A DNA stretch of 64,000 nucleotides, taken from NCBI GenBank assembly GCA_944389295.1, contig CALXLV010000016.1, positions 1 to 64,000 on the forward strand, read 5' to 3'. The notes beneath the pieces were generated by a model. It made no database searches and was not told the DNA's origin. It worked only from the letters and a program-made list of their open reading frames with translations. Shown here one piece after another: positions 7,520 through 17,300 of the stretch; within the stretch, counting starts at the first letter, position 1; every line of letters starts with the position of its first letter. The stretch comes from an uncultured Spirochaetaceae bacterium (GTDB taxonomy: Bacteria > Spirochaetota > Spirochaetia > Sphaerochaetales > Sphaerochaetaceae). The translations under genes were made by a program, and so were the position numbers.

Positions 7520-9628
7520 TCAGAAAAGCGTCGGCTGCTCCTCTTCGCCCTTCTTTTCTCCGCCTCCGATGAGAGCCATGAACTCATCCTCGCTGACAAT
7601 CTTCACGCCGAGACGTTCGGCATCAGCCCTCTTCGAGCCGCCGCCCTTCCCGGCAAGAAGATGCGTCGTGCTGCCCGTGACGGATGAGACAGTCCTTCCG
7701 CTCCTCTTCTCTATCTCCTTCAGCGCCTTTGAACGCGGATTGAAGTTCTGGAATGAACCAGTGATGCACCACACCTCGCCCGCAAATATCTGCTCCTCCG
7801 AATTCTCCTCTCTGTCGAGCGAGGCATCCATATGCACTCCCGCCTTTCTCAGGCCCTCCACAGTTTTTCTCAGCGACGGAGATCTGAACGCTTCTGTGAT
7901 GCGGCGTGCGGTGAGCTCGCCGAAACCTGGAATCGCGGAAAGGGCGGCAATATCATCCCTGTCGGCGGCCTCGAGAATCTTGTCCATCATGTCAAATCCA
8001 TTGCGGACGAGTATCTCAGCGCTCTTCTTGCCTATCTCAGCGACGCCCAGAGCGGAAAGCACGGTGGTGAAAGGACGGGAAAGGCTCGCCTTTATCCCTT
8101 CCTGCAGGATGTTTATGCTCTTCTCGCCGATTCCGGGGAGGGAGGAAGCGGAAGCGTAGTCAGCCGTATAGATATCCTCTACGCTGCGGAGGATTCCGGC
8201 ATCATAGAGAAGCTCCACTGTCCTTGGGCCAAGTGACTCAATATCCATCTCATCCGCGCTGGCAAAATAGGCGATCCTTCCCTTCACCTGATCAGGACAC
8301 TCCGGATTGGGGCAGTACTGCAGACCGCCCACCTGTACGATCGGCGTATGGCAGCACGGGCAGTCCGGGGGAAGCGTGAATGTAGTGTTTCCCTCGCTGT
8401 TCTTCTCTATCACGCTCTCGACAGCGGGAATGACATCGCCGCGCTTTGAGATGGAGACTGTATCACCCACGGCAAGCTCAAGCTCGTTTATATATTCCTG
8501 ATTGTGAAGCGTCGCACGTCGTATCGTGGAACCTCCCAGCTTTGTAGCAGTTATCTCCGCCACAGGTGTTATCCTGCCGGTACGCCCTACCTGGACAGTT
8601 ATGCCGAGAAGTCTCGCCTCCGCCTGCGGTGCCTCGAACTTGTAGGCTATCGCCCAGCGGGGATGATGCTCGGTGTAGCCGAACTTCTCCCTGACATCCA
8701 GCTCGTTTATCTTGAAAACAAGACCGTCTATCTCATACGGCAGAGTGCTCCGCTCCTCGCTTTTCTTTCTTATGAAAGCTCCGATGTCAGAAAAAGCGTA
8801 GGCCTCGCCGTCAAGTCCAGCCGCCGCCAGCTTCTCCGCAGCGCTCTCCCTGCTGCTGTCGAAGAACGCGAGATGGGGATTTATCCTGAAACCGAGGCTC
8901 TTGAGCCTTGAGAGGATATGAAGGTGATCAGCAGGAGTCTCAGCTTTATCCGTCCAGAACCCCTCATAGCAGAAGATGGTCAGAGGGACGCGCCCCGCCT
9001 CGCTGCTCTTCTGCCGCCTCACGGTTCCAGCCGCAAGATTGCGGGGATTGGCAGCCTTCTTTGTCTCATCAGTCTCCGCCTCGTTGAGACGGATGAAGTC
9101 CGCCTTGGCGAGATAGACCTCGCCGCGCACAGCGATGTCCAGCTTCTCAGGCAGAGAGAGAGGAACGGCCTTTATCGTCATTATATTGGGAGTGACATCG
9201 TTGCCGACCTCACCGTTGCCCCTCGTCACAGCTCTTTTCAGCACGCCTTTTTCGTAGTAGAGGACCATCGAGATGCCGTCTATCTTCTCCTCGGCGGCGA
9301 ATGTCAGCGCTCCTCCCTCCTTCTGCACCGATCTCGAGAAGAAGTCGAGAACAGCCTCGTCCGAATATGCCTTGTCGAGAGAGAGGACGGGAATCGTATG
9401 CCTCACCTCGGGAAAGTCGTTGGTGAGATCGGAGCCGACGCGCTTCGTGGGCGAGTCGGGATGCTGGAACTCCGGATGCTCCTTTTCAAGGACGATGAGC
9501 CTGTCGGTCAGCCTGTCATACTCGCTGTCGGAGACAAGGGACACGCCCTCTTTGTAATACTTGTCCTGATATATCTTCAGATCTGCGGTGAGTTTGTCGA
9601 TCTCTTCCTTTATATCGTTGATGCCCAT
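7520..9628 (-). CDS. ligA: NAD-dependent DNA ligase
   Basis: LigA seals nicks during replication and repair using NAD. The 702-residue protein has the Ia NAD-capture domain, the adenylation motif EKIDGIS with Lys115, an OB domain with VGRTGRITPVAEI, a four-cysteine zinc finger (CPCCH...CPNPEC, about 424-444), helix-hairpin-helix repeats (SLPGIGEKS, AIPGFGEL) and a C-terminal BRCT domain (about 620-690). The start is set at ATG 9628 (MGINDIKEEI), where homology begins; an in-frame ATG at 9685 would add 19 unlikely residues. TATCAT lies seven bases before this ATG and there is no ribosome-binding site, suggesting a leaderless message. It is divergent from the XDH-like cluster. Confidence 0.96.
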   Translation of the reverse strand: MGINDIKEEIDKLTADLKIYQDKYYKEGVSLVSDSEYDRLTDRLIVLEKEHPEFQHPDSPTKRVGSDLTNDFPEVRHTIPVLSLDKAYSDEAVLDFFSRSVQKEGGALTFAAEEKIDGISMVLYYEKGVLKRAVTRGNGEVGNDVTPNIMTIKAVPLSLPEKLDIAVRGEVYLAKADFIRLNEAETDETKKAANPRNLAAGTVRRQKSSEAGRVPLTIFCYEGFWTDKAETPADHLHILSRLKSLGFRINPHLAFFDSSRESAAEKLAAAGLDGEAYAFSDIGAFIRKKSEERSTLPYEIDGLVFKINELDVREKFGYTEHHPRWAIAYKFEAPQAEARLLGITVQVGRTGRITPVAEITATKLGGSTIRRATLHNQEYINELELAVGDTVSISKRGDVIPAVESVIEKNSEGNTTFTLPPDCPCCHTPIVQVGGLQYCPNPECPDQVKGRIAYFASADEMDIESLGPRTVELLYDAGILRSVEDIYTADYASASSLPGIGEKSINILQEGIKASLSRPFTTVLSALGVAEIGKKSAEILVRNGFDMMDKILEAADRDDIAALSAIPGFGELTARRITEAFRSPSLRKTVEGLRKAGVHMDASLDREENSEEQIFAGEVWCITGSFQNFNPRSKALKEIEKRSGRTVSSVTGSTTHLLAGKGGGSKRADAERLGVKIVSEDEFMALIGGGEKKGEEEQPTLF

Positions 9629-9684
9629 ACCCGGGATGATACCACACTGCGGGGCGGCATACCCATACCCTCCCCTGTCCGTCA

Positions 9685-9713
9685 TTGCGCGACTTCATGA
9701 GAGATGGTATCCT
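9685..9713 (+). promoter_or_regulatory. Promoter of the XDH-like operon
   Basis: TTGCGC (9685-9690), a 17-base spacer and TATCCT (9708-9713) lie so that the -10 ends seven bases before ATG 9721. Transcription would begin at or next to the start codon. Confidence 0.5.
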
Positions 9714-9720
9714 CATTTCT

Positions 9721-11646
9721 ATGGCAGACCGCAAGAATTTCTCCCGCTACAATATGCGATGCGGAATCCTGATGCACGCAGCAGAGGGAGGAGTGCGCAT
9801 TTCAGATCTGAAGCTGCCTGATCTCGACTCGAGATACCTCGTGCTGACAGGAAACGACATTCCCGGCACGAACACGATCTCCTTCCTCGGACGCTCGATG
9901 CCGATAATCGCGAAGGAGACGCTCTCATATCCCGGACAGATAATCCTTGCACTCTTCGCCCCTGACTATGAGTCTGCAGAGCTGGTGATGAGGGAGATAT
10001 CAGTAACCACAGAACCTCTCGGAGAGACGGCGGAGCCGCAGCTCCCCGACTCCCTCGAATACGGATGGGGAGAGCTTGCCGAGGAGGACGAGGCGAAGCT
10101 GAGGAAAATAGAAACCAGCTTCACCCTCAGACACATCGCAAAGCGCAGCAGGCGACTCTACACCGTCACGGCATGGATGGAAGGCGCGAACATGCACATA
10201 GAGGCTCCTACGGAGTGGGTTGAGCTTGTGAAGGCCACAGTCGAGAGAGCCACGGGCTATCCGAAGAGAAACATTATCATACACACTCTGCCATATACAG
10301 CAAAGCACGATGAGTACCTTCTGGACCCCGCCCTGCTGGCGGCAGTCGCCGCGACCGCAACGATAAGGACGGGACTGCCTTCGGAGATAAGGACCGACGG
10401 AGTGTTCTCCCGCCCCGGCATCAATGTGCAGAGGACGGTAGGAGTCGACGAGGACGGAAAGCCTGTAACAGAGACTGCAGTGATGACCGTCGATCAGGGA
10501 GCTTTCGCATTCGCTCCCGAAGAGTATCAGAGACAGGCGATGGCAGGGCTCATCCCTCCTTATTCCCTCAAGCGTTTCAGAGCCTCTGTAAGGATAGCAT
10601 CATCCGGCAGCTACCCCTCCGCCTTCTGCGGCTCCCTCGGCTACAGCGAGGCGCTTGCATCGACGGAGTACCATATCTCGAGAATCGCGGCGGAACTCGG
10701 CACGACACCCTATCTCTACAGAGGAACGGTCGAGAAGGAGAAGAGGAAGTTCACCGACTACATCCCCGGATTTGAGCTCGAGGAGGTGAAGAAATGCGCC
10801 GACGACGCCGTAGCACGCTCCTCATACAACAGGAAGTGGTCCGCAGACACATTCCAGAAGGAGGATTTCGGCCTTCTGGGCTATCTCAGGGGAATAGGCA
10901 TGGCAAGCGGCGCGGGAATCTCAGGTTTCTCAACGACGCTCTCGAAAGAGCTCAGGTTCTCCGCCATGATGACATACACGCAGAAGAGGAACGTCACGAT
11001 AAGCACCTCCGCACTGAGCCATCAGGGAACGATTGCATCATGGAAGAAAAGGATAGCTGAGAGGATAATACCCGGCCGCCCTGATGACGTCATGTTCCTC
11101 AGCTACGGTCCGGACACGATAGACACAGGGCCGGATGTGCTCTCCAGACTAGTGGCATCGTTCACGCCACAGCTTGAGAGTGCGGCGAAGAGGCTGAGCA
11201 TACTCAAGGACAGCGAGAAACTGCCTGTATCGCTGAGGTTCGATGCGGAGAACACATCGTATCCCTGCGAGTTTGAGAACTCGGGATACGGTGCGGTGGT
11301 CTGCGAAATAAAGATAGAGCGCAATACGATGCTTCCGGTCGTCACCGAAATCTGGGGATCGTTTGCATTCCCTTCGATAATGGACAGGATATCGCTTGTA
11401 AACTCGATAAGGCGCACGATGATGCTGACGGTTAAGGAGAACGGCATGGTGATTCCCCTCTCCTTCCGCCTCCACCTCGAGCTCCGGGAGACGGGAACAG
11501 ACGACACGGTGTCGTCGGTGCAGCAGCTTGCAAGGGGCCTTACGCTCGGCGCGCTGATGAACGCGGTGGCGCAGGCGATCGGCAGCAAGGCCGCGGAGCT
11601 TCCCGTCACCGATGAGGACCTCGAGCTGCTCTACAGGGGAAGATGA
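9721..11646 (+). CDS. Xanthine dehydrogenase-like large (Mo) subunit, divergent
   Basis: The 641-residue protein aligns by eye with the molybdopterin subunit of xanthine dehydrogenase/aldehyde oxidase. A segment SGSYPSAFCGSLGYSEALAS leading into STEYHISRIAAELG matches the RGFGxPQ...ExxxDxIAxxLG region, and the tail ALMNAVAQAIGSK with ELPVTDEDL matches the conserved C-terminus. However, the RGFG and GxGE signatures are absent: where the catalytic Glu of GVGEPP should be, the protein reads LARGLTLG. It is also shorter than the usual 700-800 residues. It may be a non-hydroxylase paralogue. The start is ATG 9721 next to a -10 element; ATG 9685 upstream would overlap the promoter. Confidence 0.7.
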   Translation: MADRKNFSRYNMRCGILMHAAEGGVRISDLKLPDLDSRYLVLTGNDIPGTNTISFLGRSMPIIAKETLSYPGQIILALFAPDYESAELVMREISVTTEPLGETAEPQLPDSLEYGWGELAEEDEAKLRKIETSFTLRHIAKRSRRLYTVTAWMEGANMHIEAPTEWVELVKATVERATGYPKRNIIIHTLPYTAKHDEYLLDPALLAAVAATATIRTGLPSEIRTDGVFSRPGINVQRTVGVDEDGKPVTETAVMTVDQGAFAFAPEEYQRQAMAGLIPPYSLKRFRASVRIASSGSYPSAFCGSLGYSEALASTEYHISRIAAELGTTPYLYRGTVEKEKRKFTDYIPGFELEEVKKCADDAVARSSYNRKWSADTFQKEDFGLLGYLRGIGMASGAGISGFSTTLSKELRFSAMMTYTQKRNVTISTSALSHQGTIASWKKRIAERIIPGRPDDVMFLSYGPDTIDTGPDVLSRLVASFTPQLESAAKRLSILKDSEKLPVSLRFDAENTSYPCEFENSGYGAVVCEIKIERNTMLPVVTEIWGSFAFPSIMDRISLVNSIRRTMMLTVKENGMVIPLSFRLHLELRETGTDDTVSSVQQLARGLTLGALMNAVAQAIGSKAAELPVTDEDLELLYRGR

Positions 11647-11647
11647 G

Positions 11648-12136
11648 ATGAAGATAGACTGCACGATAGACGGAAAGACGCTCACCCTCTCCCTGAATTC
11701 GGACAAGCCGCTTTCCCTTATACTCAGGGAGAATATGGGAGACGAGGGATACGTCAATCACTGCGGAGGACAGATGTGCGGCCTCTGCGCGGTTCTCGTC
11801 GACGGACGCGCAATGCTTTCATGCATGGTCCCCGCCTTTGAAATAAGGGGGAAGAACGTAGTCACGTTCGAGAGTTTCAGGCGCACGAGGAACGTGAAGG
11901 ACATAGAGAAGGCGTACGAGAGCGTAGGGGCGTATCCCTGCCCCGACTGCTACGCATCGCGCACGATGATCTTCGAGTCTCTGATAGACGAGGGCGTCTC
12001 GGACAGTACGCAGATACTCAAGGAGCTTTCGATGGTGCGCTGTCCCTGCATGGACCCGGATGATGAGATAAGAATAGTGCAGAAAGGCATAGAGCTAAGG
12101 AGGAAGAGGAATGTACGAAGGACTCAGTTCGCCTAA
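11648..12136 (+). CDS. Xanthine dehydrogenase-like 2Fe-2S subunit
   Basis: The 162-residue protein has the two-cluster layout of XDH small subunits. The ferredoxin part carries HCGGQMCGLC and a later SC (first cluster, about residues 38-61), and a helical part carries YPCPDC and RCPC (second cluster). All eight cysteine ligands are present. The usual QCGFCTPG segment, whose Gln contacts the molybdenum cofactor, is replaced by PCPDCYASR, in line with the loss of signature residues in the large subunit. It would carry electrons between the large subunit and the FAD subunit. The gene starts directly after the large-subunit stop and overlaps the next gene by 26 bases. Confidence 0.8.
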   Translation: MKIDCTIDGKTLTLSLNSDKPLSLILRENMGDEGYVNHCGGQMCGLCAVLVDGRAMLSCMVPAFEIRGKNVVTFESFRRTRNVKDIEKAYESVGAYPCPDCYASRTMIFESLIDEGVSDSTQILKELSMVRCPCMDPDDEIRIVQKGIELRRKRNVRRTQFA

Positions 12137-13013
12137 CATACACACCCCGGCAAACCTCGGCGAGTACGCCTCGATCGTCCTGCACTACCCCAGATCATCG
12201 CTCTGGGCAGGGGGAACCTTCATCATGTCCCGCCCCGATTCATACCCGTCAAGAAAGATGAACGCCGAGATAATCTATCTCGGAGAGATCGAGGAGCTCC
12301 ACAGATTCCAGAGAAACGACAGGTTCGCGGAGTTCGGAGCGATGGTCACACTGGATGAGATACTCAATACAGGAAAGGCCGTCCTCCCGCGCGTGTTGAT
12401 AGACGGAATAGAGAGCATCGGCAGCCGCCTGATAACAAGAAGGGCGACGATCGGGGGATCGATGTGCACGAAGGGCTTCACGACATCATTTCCGGGCATG
12501 ATGATCGCGCTGGATGCTACAGCCGAGGTGAGGTTCATAAAGAAGAAAAGGCTTCACTCGAAATGGATGCAGATAACTCGCCTGATGGACAGGAACGGAA
12601 GGATAGTCCTCCCGCAGCAGGGCATGATCTCGCGCGTGAGGATCGCATTCACGGAGAAGAACTGCCAGTACTTCTCGAGAATCGGCTCGTTCATGCTTGA
12701 ACCTGAGAAATCCGTCTCAGCATCATTCACGGCCACTCTCGATCAGGACATTCTTATAAACCCCAAGATAACATTCACCTACCCCAATCTCGGCATCTGC
12801 TATTCAAGGGACATAGACAGCCTCTTCACCACGCTGCGCTTCCCTCTGGACGACAGCGAGCTGATGAATCTCGAGTCGATGGTATTCACATTCATAGACT
12901 CTTTCTTCCAGGGAATCTCAGAGCTGCAGAGGATAAGGACAAAAGGAATACTCAGGGAGATCGTCGAGAATCTCAACGAGAAGGCGCTCACTATACCTTT
13001 TGAGGAGAGCTGA
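12111..13013 (+). CDS. Xanthine dehydrogenase-like FAD subunit
   Basis: The 300-residue protein matches the FAD-binding subunit of molybdenum hydroxylases. It has LWAGGTFIM near the N-terminus (the AGGTDL flavin motif), ITRRATIGGSMCT in the middle (the IGGN motif), and a C-terminal CO-dehydrogenase-flavoprotein-like domain with the RIGSF segment. It would oxidise the Fe-S subunit and pass electrons to an acceptor. The gene overlaps the Fe-S subunit gene and has a strong GGAGGAAGAGGA site before ATG 12111. Gene order large / Fe-S / FAD with tight overlaps indicates one complex. Confidence 0.75.
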   Translation: MYEGLSSPNIHTPANLGEYASIVLHYPRSSLWAGGTFIMSRPDSYPSRKMNAEIIYLGEIEELHRFQRNDRFAEFGAMVTLDEILNTGKAVLPRVLIDGIESIGSRLITRRATIGGSMCTKGFTTSFPGMMIALDATAEVRFIKKKRLHSKWMQITRLMDRNGRIVLPQQGMISRVRIAFTEKNCQYFSRIGSFMLEPEKSVSASFTATLDQDILINPKITFTYPNLGICYSRDIDSLFTTLRFPLDDSELMNLESMVFTFIDSFFQGISELQRIRTKGILREIVENLNEKALTIPFEES

Positions 13014-13031
13014 ACCATTGTCTCCGGCGAA

Positions 13032-13069
13032 ATAATCCCCAAGTGAATGACTGAGGGATAATCTTTTAT
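13032..13069 (+). terminator. Weak terminator after the XDH-like operon
   Basis: ATAATCCC (13032-13039) and GGGATAAT (13055-13062) pair over seven of eight positions, followed by CTTTTAT. It lies 18 bases after the FAD-subunit stop. Confidence 0.35.
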
Positions 13070-13103
13070 CGCTATTGGCCGGACATTATGATAAAATTGC
13101 CGT

Positions 13104-14237
13104 ATGAAGAAAGCAGTACTTATTCCCGATTCGTTCAAAGGGACAATGTCCAGCGAGAAGATCATCTCGATAATGAAAGAGAGAATCCTTGCATATCATC
13201 CTGACTGCGAGGTCGTTTCGATACCTGTCGCCGACGGCGGCGAGGGATCTGTGGATTCCTTCCTTGCCGCTCTCGGAGGAAAGAAGATAACACTCCCCGC
13301 GAAGGGTCCGTGGAATGAGGACATAGAGGGATTCTACGGCATGCTCCCCGACGGGACCGCCGTAATAGAGATGGCTGCGGCTGCAGGACTGCCTCAGGTC
13401 GGAGACAGGAAGGACCCGTCAAAGACAACGACCTACGGAGTAGGACAGCTCATACTGCACGCTGCGAAGAACGGCGCAAAGAGACTCGTCATAGGACTCG
13501 GCGGAAGCGCCACGAACGATGCAGGATGCGGTGCGGCTGCGGCATGCGGAGTCTCTTTCCTCGACAGCAGCGGAAAGAAGTTCGTTCCGGTGGGAGACAC
13601 TCTCGACAGGATAGCGCATGTGGACACATCAACGCTCGACGAGGCAGTTAAGGCCCTCCCGATAACCGCAATGTGCGATATAGACAATCCTTTCTACGGC
13701 CCCAGCGGTGCGGCTGCGGTCTACGGCCCGCAGAAAGGCGCCGACCCGGCGATGGTAGAGATGCTTGACGGCAAGATGAAGAAGCTGTCGGAGGTCATTT
13801 CCCGCGATCTCGGCATAGAGCTGCAGGAAATCCCCGGAAGCGGTGCCGCAGGCGGAATGGGCGGAGGAATGAGGGCGTTCTTCTCTGCACGCCTCCAGAT
13901 GGGAATAGACACGGTGCTCGATGTCACCGACTTCGGCAATCTCGCCGCAGGCGCTGACATGATCTTCACAGGCGAAGGAAAGATCGATGGCCAGTCGCTC
14001 AGAGGAAAGGTCGTCATAGGAGTTGCAAGAAGGGCAAAGGAGATGGGAATTCCCGTAGTGGCTGTCGTCGGAGATATCGGCGACAACATCGAAGGAGCCT
14101 ACGAGAACGGCGTTACCGGAATCTTCTCCACAAACCGCGTCGCAGTTCCCTACAAGGAAGCAAGGCCGAGAGCGGAGAGCGACATGCGCCTGACGATGGA
14201 CAACCTCCTGAGATTCATGAAGAGCATGAAGATTTGA
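13104..14237 (+). CDS. glxK: Glycerate 2-kinase
   Basis: This GarK/GlxK-family enzyme phosphorylates D-glycerate with ATP, feeding it into lower glycolysis. The 377-residue protein has the N-terminal PDSFKGTMSS motif, the ADGGEGS motif (about residues 43-49), IGLGGSATNDAG(C)G near 133-145 and GEGKIDGQSLRGK near 290-302, all diagnostic of the family. Length is normal. TAAAAT ends six bases before ATG 13104 and no ribosome-binding site is seen, so the message may be leaderless. A strong terminator follows. Confidence 0.95.
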   Translation: MKKAVLIPDSFKGTMSSEKIISIMKERILAYHPDCEVVSIPVADGGEGSVDSFLAALGGKKITLPAKGPWNEDIEGFYGMLPDGTAVIEMAAAAGLPQVGDRKDPSKTTTYGVGQLILHAAKNGAKRLVIGLGGSATNDAGCGAAAACGVSFLDSSGKKFVPVGDTLDRIAHVDTSTLDEAVKALPITAMCDIDNPFYGPSGAAAVYGPQKGADPAMVEMLDGKMKKLSEVISRDLGIELQEIPGSGAAGGMGGGMRAFFSARLQMGIDTVLDVTDFGNLAAGADMIFTGEGKIDGQSLRGKVVIGVARRAKEMGIPVVAVVGDIGDNIEGAYENGVTGIFSTNRVAVPYKEARPRAESDMRLTMDNLLRFMKSMKI

Positions 14238-14258
14238 ACGCTAATAAGCTGATTGCAG

Positions 14259-14283
14259 GGACGGGTGAGAGCCCGTCCTTTTT
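14259..14283 (+). terminator. Rho-independent terminator of the glycerate kinase gene
   Basis: A 7-bp stem GGACGGG / CCCGTCC with a 6-base loop is followed by TTTTT, 21 bases after the stop. Confidence 0.85.
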
Positions 14284-14319
14284 CTATTTCAGAAGAAACA
14301 CACCTACCCTGCAGGCATA

Positions 14320-14348
14320 AGGACAAACTGAGGCACTTGCCTTATAAT
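14320..14348 (+). promoter_or_regulatory. Putative dnaE promoter
   Basis: A consensus TATAAT (14343-14348) lies eight bases before ATG 14357. The best -35 match, AGGACA (14320-14325), is 17 bases upstream. With no ribosome-binding site between, the transcript would have a leader of zero to two bases. Confidence 0.5.
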
Positions 14349-14356
14349 GCATCCCT

Positions 14357-17300
14357 ATGAGCTTCGTACATCTTCACAACCATACTGACTACTCCCTCCT
14401 CGACGGAGCGGCATCGATCGGAAAGTACATGGCGAAGGCAAAGGAATGCGGAATGACAAGCCTTGCCATCACCGACCACGGAAACATGTTCGGTGCGGTG
14501 ACCTTCTACGAGGCATGCAGGAAGAATGACATAAACCCGATAGTCGGATGTGAGTTCTACATAGCCCGCAACAGGAAGGACAGATCGCCCGCGGCAGAGG
14601 GAAACAGATACTATCATCTCATCCTTCTCGCTATGAGCGACAAGGGCTACCACAATCTGATGGAGCTCAACTCGATAGCCTACAAGGAGGGCTTCTACTA
14701 CAAGCCGAGAATAGACCACGAGACGCTCGCTTCGCACAGCGATGATCTGATCTGCCTCTCGGCATGTCTTGCCGGAGAGATAGCGCAGAACCTTCTGCAT
14801 GACAACTATGAGGAGGCAAGAAAGGCTGCGCTCTGGTACAAGGAGGTATTCGGGGACAGATACTACCTTGAGATGCAGGATCACGGGCTGCCGGAGGAGA
14901 AGAAGATACTTCCCCTCATCCTCAAGCTCGCCAGAGAACTGGACATACCTCCTGTGTGCACGAACGACATACACTACATAGAGAAGGATGACTGGAACGC
15001 GCACGACACACTGCTCTGCATCGGCACGGCATCCAAGAAGAATGACAGGAACAGGCTGAGATACAAGGAAGGAGAGTTCTACTTCCGCACTCCCGAGGAG
15101 ATGGCCCAGCTCTTCTCATGGTGTCCCGAGGCGGTGGAGAACACGGGAAAGCTGGCTGAGAGATGCCACCTTGAGATAAACTTCCCCGGCCCTATTCTCC
15201 CCAAGTGCACAATACCCCCAGAGTTCAAGAACGACGCAGAATACCTGACATATCTTGCCAATGAGGGACTCAGGAAGAGATATCCCGTAGTCACTCCGGA
15301 GCTGCAGCAGAGGCTGGACTACGAGCTCGGGATCATCATACAGATGGACTTCCCCGCCTACTTCCTCATCGTGCGCGACTACATCCACTGGGCAAAGACG
15401 CACGGAATCCCTGTAGGCCCGGGAAGAGGAAGCGGCGCAGGCTCGCTTGTCGCATATGCGACGACGATAACCGATGTCGACCCGATAAAATACAACCTCA
15501 TCTTCGAGCGCTTCCTGAACCCTGAACGCGTATCACTTCCGGATTTCGACGTCGACTTCTGCTTCGAAGGCAGGAGCCAGGTGATAGATTATGTGACGGA
15601 GCACTACGGCAAGGACAGGGTCGGACAGATCATCACATTCGGAACTCTCAAGCCCAAGGCAGTTGTAAAGGACGTAGCCCGCGTGCTGGACATTCCCTAT
15701 GACGAGTCAAACAAAATCTGCGCTCTGATATCCGACGAACTCAAGATGACGCTTGACAAGGCCTTCGAGCTTGAGCCGAGACTCAAGGAGATAGAGAACA
15801 GCGGCCCCATTTACAAAGAGCTCTTCGACACCGCAAGACGCCTCGAGGGACTGAACAGGCACTCCTCGCTCCATGCCGCGGGAGTAGTCATAGGAAGAGA
15901 GAATCTCGATCACTACGTTCCCCTCTACGCCGATCCCAAGACCGGAGCGATCTCAACGCAGTACCCGATGACACAGATAGAGAACTGCGGACTTGTGAAG
16001 ATGGACTTCCTCGGGCTCAAGACTCTGACCCTGATAAAGCACACCGTCGAACTGATACACAAGAAGGACCCCGATTTCGACATAAACAAGATCGACGACA
16101 CCGACAAGAAAACATTCGACATGCTCTGCCGCGGCGACAGCAAGTGCGTGTTCCAGTTTGAATCGGACGGAATGGCTGACATCCTCCGCCGCGAGCATCC
16201 GCAGACGATCGAGGAGCTTGTCGCATTGAACGCGCTTTACAGGCCGGGCCCGATGCAGTTCATCGACCAGTTCATCGACGCCAAGTTCGGCAGGGTTCCG
16301 ATCAAATACCCAGACCCGTGCCTTGAGAATGAGCTCAAGGAGACATACGGCGTCATCGTTTATCAGGAACAGGTCATGAAGGTCGCCCAGATAATAGCAG
16401 GGTACACACTCGGACAGGCCGACAACCTCCGGCGCATAATGGGCAAGAAGAAGAAGGAAAAGCTCGCAGAGGAGCTTATTAAGTTCAAAGCCGGCGCGGT
16501 GAAGAACGGATTCACGGAGGAGCACGCCGAGGAGATTTTCCACATCCTCGAGCCGTTCGCGGGATACGGATTCAATAAATCGCACGCGGTCGCCTACTCC
16601 ATCGTCGCCTACCAGACGGCGTTCCTGAAAGCCAACTACCCCGCGGAGTTCCTCGCGGCCAACCTCACGAACGAGATGAGCAACCCGGCGAAGTTCACCG
16701 AGTATCTCAACCTCGCGCCGAAATACGGCCTGAAGATACTTCCTCCGTCGATCAACAACTCAGAGCTCCACTTCAACGTCGTCGATGGAAACATAGTCTA
16801 CGGCCTCGCAGGAATAAAGAATGTCGGCGAGAACATCGTCAACGAGATCATCAGAGAGCGTTCGGCGCACGGCCCGTACAAGGACTTCATGGACTTTCTG
16901 TCGCGGCAGCCTGAGGGTGCGATAAATACCAAGACAGTCGAGTCACTGATAAAGGCGGGCGCCTTCGATGAGCTCGGCACGGATACCGCCACACTGCTTG
17001 CCAACCTCGATGAGGCAATGAAGTTCGACAGGGATTCAAAGGAGACCACTGCCTACGGTCAGCTCTCGCTCTTCGGCAGCGATGACCCTGTGATAGGGAA
17101 CTTCGAGATGAGAAGAGCGGAGCCCATTCCGAAGAAGGAGAAACTGCAGATGGAGAAGGAGTATCTGGGCTTCTACATCTCCGGTCATCCCCTCGACGAA
17201 TACGCCACGGAAATCGCGGCATCGGTAAGAAGCGATCTCTCCAAACCCTATACGATACAGCTCAACCAGGAGACTTCGCTGATCGCGCTCGTGACCGCCG

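Noticed and set aside
8918-9700. 260-codon plus-strand frame within ligA
   Set aside because: Antisense shadow of a complete ligA gene; no motif.
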